DNA from: Symbiodinium natans
Taxonomy: Eukaryota > Sar > Dinophyceae > Suessiales > Symbiodiniaceae
NCBI GenBank assembly: GCA_905221605.1
Contig: CAJNDS010000356.1
Coordinates: 95,010 to 159,009, forward strand
Reading direction: 5' to 3'
Length of the DNA: 64,000 nucleotides
Position 1 is the first letter of the stretch, and each line of letters starts with the position of its first letter. Position numbers and translations under genes: made by a program. Below, in pieces: positions 46,229-55,186 of the stretch. The notes under the pieces are model-generated. The model was not told the DNA's origin, searched no databases, and saw only the letters and a program-made list of their open reading frames with translations.

Positions 46229-46575
46229 TTGACCTCAGCATGAAGCAGGCATGCCTGTGTAGCAGGTGCAGACAGATGCAGCACAGACAGCTAGCAGCGA
46301 ATTTCCAAATGCTAAACCACTGCTAAACCCATAGGCCCCAGGACCTGAAGGCTATGGCTCAAGCCCCACAGTCAGACGGGTATAGCGCATTGCTACCACA
46401 GGTTAATATGGCTCCGAGGTAGACTCTGCAATGAGAGTGGAATGACCACGACAGAATGTGCATGTGTTGACTCTAGCTTGTGTCTGTCAGCACTGAGTCA
46501 CAGCAACATGGGTTTACGATTTAGGGTATAGGGTTTAGGGTAGAATAAGTTGAACCACCCTCACTTTGCCCCTGC

Positions 46576-49500
46576 ATGGCGCTTCAAGCTTCTCCTATCG
46601 TCCTGCCTGGACGGGTTACTGGCAGAGGGTACGGATGGGTGGCAGCTGGGAGCACCAATAGCAAGCATCGAGTTGGCCAGAGCCATCTCAGCGCATTCCA
46701 TGACGCCCAACAGCACTTCTTGCACTCGAAGGGCAAGTGGCCCACATGGCCAGCGGCACTGCTTGGCACGAGCCTGGCACTTTCTTACTCCAGACGCAGG
46801 TGCTTACCATCTGGTGAGCGCAAGCCCTTTCGCACATGCCTGGCTGCTGCACAGTACGGGGATGAGTTCGTAGGTGAAGCAGTGGACACCGAATTGGCAG
46901 ATTCTCTACGGCAGAGAACGCTTGAGTCTCTGGACTTGGACTATGTCCTCCAAAAGCTGCAGGCATTATGTTACACCAGCATGGCTGCAGAGATGGCTGT
47001 GGACCCTGAGGAACTGATGGCCAACTCGGCCGAAGCCTAGTTGTAGAGTAGGTAACCTTTAACCTTTTTGGGGTCATATCATCCCCTTATATTCCCAAAG
47101 GTGAACTTTGAGTCGTCCCCCTAAATAATACTGGACAACTAAGGAAGAAGCACGAGCCTTGTATGCCACCGTACTTGAGCTGACTCAGCTGGAGGATGCT
47201 GACTTAGACTTGGAAGAGAAGCTCGACATCCTTGAAGAGGTGGAGCAGTGCTCCCGTGGAGCGGTCCTTGAGAACCCCTCTCTCTGCAACTTAGTAGTAG
47301 ACTAGGTAACCTTTAAGCTTTTTGGGGTAGTAGTAATCCCCTTTCAATCCCTAAACCCTAAACCCTAAACCCTTTATCATCCCAAAGGTTAACCTTTAGC
47401 TCCCCTAGGTAGACGACTAAGGCAAAGTCTCCAGATCCATCGAAGCACTACTCCGACTTCGGAATGGCTTGGAGGCTTTAAAGTTTAGGGTTTCGGGTTT
47501 AGGGCTTTAGGGGTTTAGGGGTTTAGGGGTTAGGGTTTAGGGTTTAGGGTTTAGGGTTTAGGGTTTAGGGTTTAGGGTTTAGGGGTTTAGGGTTTAGGGT
47601 TTAGGGTTTTGGAGGCTGCCAGCGTACGCGGTGTTCACATCCCATCTCTGATGGCCCTTTGCCAGGAGATGCTTGGCAGCCCAGTGGTACCCCTTACCCC
47701 TTTTGATGGGTTTAGGGTTTAGGGTTTAGGGTTTAGGGTTTAGGGTTTAGGGTTTAGGGTTTAGGGTACCCTCATTAGAATATGGTTACTTGTGCTACCA
47801 AGGATTGAGTTGCCCGACAAGTTGCTGGATGCCATCTTGGAGGCTTTCGACGAGGATGGGGAGCTCTCCGTGAAGAAGTTTCCGGAGTTGGCGGAGCTCC
47901 GCCTAAGGGTTAAGAATCTGGAAGATTCCTGCGCGCGGATCATGTCCGAAGTGACCACGAGTGGCAAGTACTCGGCTTACCTGTCGAATGACGGCTACAT
48001 GCAGTTCGGGGGGTACTATGTCCTGCTGGTAAAGCCGCGTTATGCCGACAAGGTGGGCCGAATCTTTGACGAAACGCGAAGTGGAAACACTGTTTACGTG
48101 GAGCCGCATGAAGTCGTCGCAACCACAGATGAGCTCAATGAGTCACAGAAGGAGTTGCTTACTGCTGGTTAGTAGGGAATGAGGTACCCTACATCCCCCT
48201 GTAATATACCCTTTATGGGATCATGTAGAGTACCTCATTCCCGCATTCCCTACTAGCCAACACTAAGGTTGAAGCTGCTGGTGCGTCGCATTCTTGCTAC
48301 GATGTCCTTGGCGCTGTCCCATGCTGCTGACGACATTCGGCGGTGCTTGAGGGCTGCCGCTAACATCGACCCTTTGTCATAGTTGGGTAATTTTTTCATT
48401 TTCAAGGGTACTTAAACCCAATAAAATAAGGACTATATAAACAATTAAAGTTTTCATACTCTCCCAACCATGAATCAGGACTTGGCACGGGCGCGATTAT
48501 TCCTCGGGGAGGATATGGAGGGTGAGGTGCCCAAGGTAGGAGATGACGGGATCATCGAGGTGAGGCAGGCGCGAAATCCCTGCCTCATACTGCGCGGCGG
48601 CAAGCGAGTTGTTGGCTACCGCCTTGAGTTGGGGAAGTTCAGCCAGGGCCTTCTCCTCACAGGTCCGAATGCTGGAGGGAAGACGGTGGTCTTGAAGACG
48701 ATGGGTACTTCGGGATACTTGGGAACATTTTTCAATTTTTGGGCGCTATAATTCATTCCTAAGAGCAGTAAATCATTAGATTTTTGCTAGGGTTCCAAGT
48801 TCAGTTGAGGTCTCCTCGCCTTGCTTGCGAGGTGCGGCATCCCGGTTCCAGCAGGAGAGTCGCCACGCGTTGACTTCTTTGAGGTCGTCCTGGCAGACGT
48901 GGGTGACATGCAAACTATTGTGGACGACTTGTCCACCTACTCGGCCCACTTGGTGGCATCACGGATCATGCTGTCCAGCGTCCAGCCGGTCGGACCACGA
49001 GCCATGGTACTGGTAGATGAGGCCGGTACAGGAACAGATCCGCAGCAAGGAGCAGCCTTGGCGCGCGCCATGCTAGAGGCATTTCTGGAGTCAGGTGCGC
49101 GGGTTGTTGCAACAACTCACTGCGTTCAGCTCAAGAACTGGGCCACGGAGGATGAAAGGACAATGACCGCCGCCATGGAGTACAAGAGCGGGCGACCAAC
49201 ATACCGTCTGTCGACGAATAGTGTCTTGGTCCAACCCAATTGGGCTGGTACCAGTTTTGCCTTTTTGGGGGGGGTTGTGGTTCCTTTGGTAAGAGTGGCC
49301 ACCACAATAGATACCCCTAAACCCTCAAGAAACCTAAACCCTACTAAACCCTTGTCCGCCAAGGTGTGGGAGAGTCTCATGCCATGGAAACAGCCGAGCG
49401 GTTGGGGCTTCCCCCGCAACTTGTATCTCGTGCCGTGGATCTGCTGGCGGAAGATCAGAGAGACTAGGCTTTAGGGTTTAGGGTTTTAAGGTTTAGGGCC

Positions 49501-51376
49501 CTTCTGTCATATGTTTTCAAGCTGCCCCTTATTGGGCTCAAGAGGGTTGCGGCAAGTTAAGCTGATTAAGATTTTCTTTTAAGGTTTAAAGGGTGCCAAC
49601 ATGGGCCAACTAAACCCTAGACCCTAGACCCTAGACCCTAGACCCTAGACCCTAGACCCTAGACCCTAAACCCTAAACCCTAAACCCTAAACCCCAAACA
49701 AACCTAGGAGAGCTCCTGGCACTGCAGCGCAAGGCCGCTGAGGCAGAGAAGGAGTTCGAGGCCGCCCGCGTCGATGCCGAGAAGAGGGAGGCTATGGCCC
49801 GCAAGGCAGTCAAGGAAGAAGAAGCAATTAGGGGGTTCATGGGGGTTTAGGGTTTAGGGTTTAGGGTTTAGGGTTTAGGGTTTAGGGTTTAGGGTTTAGG
49901 GTTTAGGGTTTAGGGCTTAGGGTTTAGGGTTTAGGGCAAGAAGGCCCTGCTTTCAGGTGTTGCCGGCAGCCTCAGTCCGTGCTTAAAAAGGGTTTTGGGC
50001 TAGGGTTTAGGGTTCAAAAGGGGGGGCCCTTGCAAAGGCCATCAATGAGGCGGAGGCAAAGGCCGGGGACATCTCTCGGCGTGAGCGGGAGGTCGCTGAG
50101 ATGGAGGCCAAGCTGCAGGCCAGGAGTGTGGCATTGCAAAAGCAGCTAGGCATGGCGTTTAGGGGGTTTAGGGTTTGGGGTTTGGGGTTTGGGGTTTAGG
50201 GTTTAGGGTTTAGGGTTTAGGGTTTAGGGTTTAGGGCTGCAAAAGGGTTGAGGGGAGGCCCTTGGGACATTTTACATTTCCCCCTTCTTGGGTTTAGGAG
50301 GATCATACTCAGGAATATTTTTCAGAGGGCCATCCTAGGCAGATGCAAGCGGAGCTGCAAGCTCAGATCGCTGTCACTTGGCAGCCCAAGTGTTAGCCCT
50401 TTTTCTCTCCCTTACACAAAAGTAAGTATAGTAAGCAACCCAAAAAAGGGTACCCCTAAACCCTAAACCCTAGACAGTATGATATGGTTCCTGGGCTGCC
50501 AAGGTGAAGGAGAGACAGTTTCAGGATGTCGTTCAGCGCCTGAAGCTTGAGACGCAGAAGCTGGGCTCGCGGTTTCGAATTGTGGGCGATGTGCTTGAGG
50601 ATCTGAAAGTAGAGGTGGGGATTCACGAAACTGAGGCACCCCGAATATAGACCCTCCCCCAAATAGCAGGATTCCCTTATAAAAAGGGTACCCCAATAAA
50701 GTCAGACCCCCCCCCCAAATAGTAGGATTCCCTTATAAACAGAGGACCCCAACAAGGTACCTTAATTTCGGAAACCTCCGAGGTGGACCAAGAAGCAGAG
50801 GCGAAATACCAAGCCCAAAGCCACCTGCAGCCCGCAGTTCCCGGTGCCATGGCCGCCCGGGAAATCTTGAACCCAGGAGTCTTCGGGATACCTGGGAATG
50901 AAGTTTTTTATTTCTTGGGCACGAAACTTCCTAAAAAAACAGCTAAAATTCTAACCCTAAAACCCTAAACCCCAAACCCTAAACCATTGTTGCAAGGATT
51001 CCCAAGTTCAGTTAAAAGGAGACTGGGTGGTGGTCTTAGCGGCCCCTCCATGGCACGGCCTTAAGGGCCAAGTGGAACGAGTTCACCTGGCCAACGGGAA
51101 GCCTCCGCGTGTCTCCGTGCGCTTGGGCGCGAATGGCAAGGTCAAGGAGCTCCTTCGTAGCTGACTGAGGTACACTTTATAAGGTTACACTTCTTTGGGG
51201 GATACTATGACCCCTTATTGTAGAGCTGCAAGTGTACACTTTTTTTTTTTGGGGGGGGGGGGCTTGTGAGCTCAGCAACTAAGGTTCATGAAGACAGAGC
51301 TTGGCAGGACAGCCAAGCCAGAAGGGGCACGCAAGATGCCAAAACCCAAGGGGGAAGCCGCGGCTCCCACACGTGA
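46576..51376 (+). CDS. mutS2: MutS2-type mismatch-repair family ATPase, about 15 exons
   Basis: Exon 1 (46576-47035) starts with a possible targeting leader and contains TLESLDLDYVLQKLQALCY, the MutS2 N-terminus. Later exons: 47148-47289; 47426-47477 joined to 47618-47670; 47806-48157 (GRIFDETRSGNTVYVEPHEV, core/lever); 48272-48380 (LLVRRILATMSLALSHAADD); 48470 to about 48702 (LLLTGPNAGGKTVVLKTMG, Walker A); about 48815-49225 (DDLSTYSAHLVASRI, AMVLVDEAGTGTDPQQGAAL Walker B, VVATTHCVQLKNWA); 49360-49470 (GESHAMETAERLGLPPQLVS); then coiled-coil exons at 49708-49830, 50030-50155, 50340-50374 and 50506-50620; and 51010-51156 (GDWVVVLAAPWHGLKGQVER, KOW-like). A TGA at 51162 lies within an introner. 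Excising it gives a tail ending at 51376; another frame ends at 51398. No Smr nuclease domain is seen, unlike bacterial MutS2. MutS2 proteins act in recombination control or ribosome rescue in bacteria and occur in plant plastids; the leader suggests plastid targeting, but this is inference. Confidence 0.9.
47036..47147 (+). mobile_element. Introner, family G (MutS2 intron 1)
   Basis: Left CCTAGTTGTAGAGTAGGTAA, right GGACAACTAAGG; flanking AAG (47033-47035, 47145-47147). Excision joins GCC GAA GAA GCA in frame. The core AACCTTTTTGGGG ... CCCAAAGGT is inverted. Confidence 0.8.
47290..47425 (+). mobile_element. Introner, family G, containing telomere units (MutS2 intron 2)
   Basis: Left CTTAGTAGTAGACTAGGTAA, right AGGTAGACGACTAAGG; flanking CAA (47287-47289, 47423-47425). 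CCCTAAA units lie at 47350-47372. Excision joins TGC AAA GTC TCC in frame. Confidence 0.8.
47478..47617 (+). repeat. Telomere-repeat intron flanked by a 9 bp direct repeat (MutS2)
   Basis: The interior is almost entirely TTTAGGG units. TTGGAGGCT occurs at 47469-47477 and 47609-47617. Removing one copy with the array joins GGC TTG GAG GCT GCC AGC, continuing the MutS2 frame. Confidence 0.75.
47671..47805 (+). mobile_element. Introner, family D, with a large telomere block (MutS2)
   Basis: Left GCTTGGCAGCCCAGTGGTAC, right GGTTACTTGTGCTACCAAGG; eight TTTAGGG units between (47708-47766). Excision joins GAG ATT GAG TTG in frame. Confidence 0.75.
48158..48271 (+). mobile_element. Introner, family A (MutS2)
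   Basis: Left CTTACTGCTGGTTAGTAGGG, right CCCTACTAGCCAACACTAAGG; a TIR of about 24 bp with few mismatches. Flanking TTG (48155-48157, 48269-48271). Excision joins GAG TTG AAG CTG in frame. Confidence 0.88.
49612..50236 (+). repeat. Three telomere-type arrays in MutS2 introns
   Basis: 49612-49705 is mostly the variant CCCTAGA followed by CCCTAAA; 49845-49938 is TTTAGGG; 50160-50236 is TTTGGGG then TTTAGGG. Each lies between coiled-coil exons. Confidence 0.85.
50254..50338 (+). mobile_element. Introner, family E (MutS2)
   Basis: AGGCCCTTGGGACATTTTAC at the left and GGGCCATCCTAG at the right, with GAGGATCATACTCAGGAATA inside. It is the cleanest copy of the family. Confidence 0.75.
50375..50505 (+). 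mobile_element. Introner, family D, with a telomere block (MutS2)
   Basis: CACTTGGCAGCCCAAGTG at the left, CTGGGCTGCCAAGG at the right, a 12 bp perfect inverted repeat (CTTGGCAGCCCA). CCCTAAA units at 50453-50472. Excision joins GCT GTG AAG GAG in frame. Confidence 0.75.
51157..51287 (+). mobile_element. Introner, family H (MutS2 3' end)
   Basis: GTAGCTGACTGAGGTACACT at the left, CTCAGCAACTAAGG at the right, flanking TTC (51154-51156, 51285-51287); internal AAGTGTACACTT and a T/G homopolymer. The copy at 59599-59711 shares AGTACACTTT and GCAACTAAGG. Confidence 0.7.
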
Positions 51377-51399
51377 TTACAGCACGCTGGGCTTTTGAG

Positions 51400-52105
51400 T
51401 TTCTCGGCTAGCCACAGAATCCATAGAAGATGTGCACAGAGCATGCGTTCACCACAGGAGTTAGCGGCTCCTGTTTCGCCAAGAAAGGCTTTAATTCTCA
51501 GTCTCAGTTTCTCTGCGGCTACCCAAGTAGCCTTGCACCCAGACCAGCCATGTTTTAGGAGCGATTTTCTGCGCAAGGAAATGCGTTTGACCATGATCGG
51601 GCCTTGGGCGTGACTATTGCTTAGTTTGGCTACTATTGTTGCAACTGTGACATGCCACTACGGTTGTTATTCGTCCTTCTTCTTATTTTGCTTCTGTCTT
51701 ATCATTCTTCAAACAGACATCGAAGCACCTGCAAACAAACTTCAGTCGAGCCCGCCTCAGTAGAGGCCACCCCTAAACTCGAAGAGCCTAAACCCTTACC
51801 TCCATAAGCCCTAAACCCTAATAAGGCCTAACCCCCCCCCCAAAAAACCCATAAGCCCAATAAGCCCAAGCCCCTATACCCCATAAGACCATAAGACTTA
51901 GGAGCCCTAAAAGACCATAAGACTTAGGAGCCCTAAACCCTACAATTACCCCATAAACCCTATAAGCCCTTAAGCCCTAACCCCTATACTTACCCCATAA
52001 ACCCTATACGCCCTTAAGCCCTAACCCCTATAATTACCCCATAAACCCTATAAGCCCTTAAGCCCTAACCCCTGTAATTGCCCCATAAACCCTATAAGTC
52101 CTAAA
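51400..52105. repeat. MutS2 3' flank and degenerate telomere-like minisatellite
   Basis: 51400-51765 holds nothing recognisable. 51775-52105 is built from CCCTAAAC, CCCATAAGC and CCCTATAAGCCCTTAAGC variants, with a tandem unit of about 55 bp (TTACCCCATAAACCCTATAA) repeated about four times. Confidence 0.7.
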
Positions 52106-52271
52106 CCCTGCAGGCCCAGCGCCTTGCCGCCTTCGCCGCCTCATTGCTGGCACAGGCCACTGCTCTCAGAGCCTCCTTCGATGATGCCGAGGCCGTTTTG
52201 TACTTCGTGTGCCCATGGGTTTTGGGGTTTTTGGGCCGAGGGTTCGCAAGTGTTCAAGGGTGACCATCTTT

Positions 52272-52317
<46 letters not shown>

Positions 52318-53930
52318 GAGGGAGGGAGGGAGGGAGGGAGGGAGAGAAAGAGAGGGAGGGAGCAGAGAGGGGTCACGTGTCTGGGGAAGAAGGGGGCAGG
52401 GGAAGACGCACCACACTCACAAACCCCTGTCCTTCTCCGTGGCAACTGAGTCTCCCCGAATACCGGGGCACGCGCACAGCCAGGGGGCTTGCCCCCACGC
52501 CCCCTATAAGAAGGAAAGAGGGAGGGAGGGAGGGAAGGAGAGAAGGCTGTTGGGGTCCATAGTGTTGGGTTTTGGGTCTTTGGGCTGCGAGGTGGCCGTG
52601 CTTTCGGCATTCTTGGTGTCGCCGAGCAATAATTGTGCAGATGCCTTAGCGTAGTTTATATAATGGCATTTCCCAAACGAAGCGTATACCCCTAATGTAC
52701 CCCAGATACTCTAATTCCCAAACAAAGTACCCCTTATGTTTCGGAAACCCCCATAACAGCAGGGGGGTGTAGATGGGTTTACGGTCCAGGGTCTGCACGT
52801 CAACCAAGTATGGCTGGATGTCCTGGTAGTTCTTTGGAGGGAACGGGAACGAGACAGGGTTAGAAAGGGTTCAGGCTGATTATCGTTCCGAAGGTCTTGA
52901 GAAAGTGTGGGGGAAGGGGGGGGCGGGGGACTGTTTGAGAGTGAGAGTCGATGAACTCTGGCCTTAGACCAGGCCTGGATCCTCACAGCCGGCTGTAAAA
53001 AAGAAGGGAAGTTCACGGGGAATAAGGCTCGGCAAAAGCTGGACGTGCGCCTGTGGGACCCTGACATCCTTCTGGAGCCCCTCAACCTTAAACCCTAAAC
53101 CCCTAAACCCTAAAACCCCTAAAACCCCCAAAACCCCTAAAACCCCCAAAACCCTAAAACCCCTAAACCCCAAACCCTAAACCCCTACACCCTAAACCCT
53201 AAACCCCTGGCATCGTAGCCTTGGCAGGCGCAGCTGCTGGCACATGCCTCTTCCGCCTCAGGGAAGGACGGAAGCTTCGAGTGCCTGTGACAGCACGTGC
53301 CCAAAGGTCCAGCAATAAAGTTGGGTATATTATTATTATTATTATTTGTATTAATACTATTAGTATTATTATGACTATTATTATTAGTATTCTTATTCTT
53401 ATTCTTAGTCTCATTCGTAGTCTTATTCGTATTCTTATGTTTATTCTTATTCTTAGTAAAACGGTGACCGTAGCATGATTATTTTATTCTACAGCAATAT
53501 AAGCGGGGCAACTACAGGGAGTTGGGACCTGATGGCAAGGGGTTTGCAACCGAAAGCCAAAGCCCCAAAGCCCCAAGATCGGTTCAGGGTGTGAATTTGG
53601 CTTAGGGTTTAGGGTTTAGGGTTTAAGGGTTTAAGGGTTTAAGGGTTTAGGGTTTAGGGTTCAGGGTTTAGGGTTTAGGGGTTCAGGGTGTGAATTTGGC
53701 ATGCTGGTCCAAGCATGCATCGTGTGCCTCGCTTTTGACTGTCTTTAGCACCCTTTAGGGTTTAGGGTTCAGGGTTCAGGGTTTAGGGTTTAGGCACCCG
53801 AAACCCTAAAACCATTCAACCCTTTAGGAGGATTTCGGCCCTGAGGTCCGACTTCAAAAGGCTGGGTGCCATGATGCCGCGTACGGTCTACGAGGCAGCC
53901 TCAAGCGGAAAGTGTGTGTGTGTGTGTGTG
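52106..53930 (+). CDS. Possible multi-exon gene, unidentified
   Basis: Protein-like exons: 52106 to about 52210 (AQRLAAFAASLLAQATALRA); about 52970-53090 (DQAWILTAGCKKEGKFTGNK, QKLDVRLWDPDILLEPLN); about 53213-53315 (GTCLFRLREGRKLRVPVTAR); about 53495-53580 (QYKRGNYRELGPDGKGFATE); and about 53826-53920 (EDFGPEVRLQKAGCHDAAYG). Between them are GA-rich microsatellites (52275-52345), CCCTAAA-type blocks (53090-53205), TTATTA repeats (53327-53460) and TTTAGGG blocks (53598-53675). At 52775-52870 both strands read as plausible protein (+ GLHVNQVWLDVLVVLWRERE, or - FPFPPKNYQDIQPYLVDVQT). No family is recognised and the joins are open. Confidence 0.35.
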
Positions 53931-55186
53931 CGGATCCCAAGCAGCATGTCAGTGCAAAGCGCCTTTGAAAATTCCAACTCCCGCAAGCTATCGCAAGCTT
54001 AAGAAGCGCAAAAAAAATCAAACACAAAAATGAACAAATTGAAAAAAGCACGACTTACCTCCAAACAGTCCTGCGGCCCTGAACCTTGAACCCCACGCCC
54101 CCCTCAACCAAAACCACCGAGCCAGTCTTGCCAGGCCAGGCAGCCTTCAGCGGACTTGGAGGAGCTTTGGGCGGAGTCTCGCGCTTAGGATGCCTCCATA
54201 GGGGTCTATAAGCGAAAGAGTAGAAAAAAAACACGAGTTCTGATTGCAGATAAGGCTTCCCGTGTAGATGCTTCATAAGATAGAATCCCATATAACAGGG
54301 CCTGGTAATTTCGGCTCGAACTGGAAGGGCCTTTGAGGGGATCCCTTGCGGGAAGTAACAACCAACCCACTTAGGCATTGAAAAGCTTAGAGTGAGCAAG
54401 CTTTGCCCAAAGTGAAGCACTGAGGCCACGAGAACGCCATGACCAGGACGGTCTGCAGGACGTGGACAAGTGTCTCGGACAAGCCGTCGCCATCATGACA
54501 TAGCCTTTGGCCTTCGGGATTAGGCATGTTCGGCCAGCACTGAGTATAGATATGAGATGCTTTCAGCATGTTTCAACGATGTTGGGATGCTGGCAATTCC
54601 CGGGTTATAGGAGGTGAAAGGATGGCTGTGACCTCAGCCTCGAACATAGATTGCTGCAGCCAGGCTCTGCCGCGTACCGGGCATTGGCCGGCGACTGTCT
54701 GAGGCGCTGCTGCGAAGGTTTGGGAACTGCCAGGCGGGGTTACCGAGCACGCAGTACACGCGCGAATCTCCGTGCGCCTCCACAATTTCTTGCCAAGGGG
54801 GCTTCCCTCACACTGCTCGGTCCCCTCTCCTGAGCCGCAGGCTGTGCTGGAAGCCGCGGCGACCGACGGCTCGAAGTTGCTGGCGCTGCCAGGAATAGGC
54901 TCCACGGTGGTCAATGTATGCTCAACGATTGGTCAGCATGTTGAGTGCGAAGGGTGTGTTTTGAACAAGTTTGTCGGCTCGATTGTATCTATATCTACCT
55001 GCGTCGACCTACTTGGCAGCCCTACACCTAAACCATGGCCTTCAGAACTGGGCTGAGCCACCACATTGGACTCACAACACTGAAGTTACACCTCTGCACG
55101 CTAGACTCGCTAGACCCCGCAACCCAAAACTACGCACGGGTGATACTCCAGCGAAACCAAGTTTGAAGCTGCTGACGGCCAGAGAC
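53931..55186. other. Intergenic, weak ORFs on both strands
   Basis: The minus frame 54429-54055 (124 codons, MGFYLMKHLHGKPYLQSELV) and the plus stretch about 54840-54918 (LEAAATDGSKLLALPGIGST) look protein-like without recognisable homology. The long plus frame entering the hydroxylase gene begins at 54971, but its first 70 codons do not look like protein. Confidence 0.35.
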
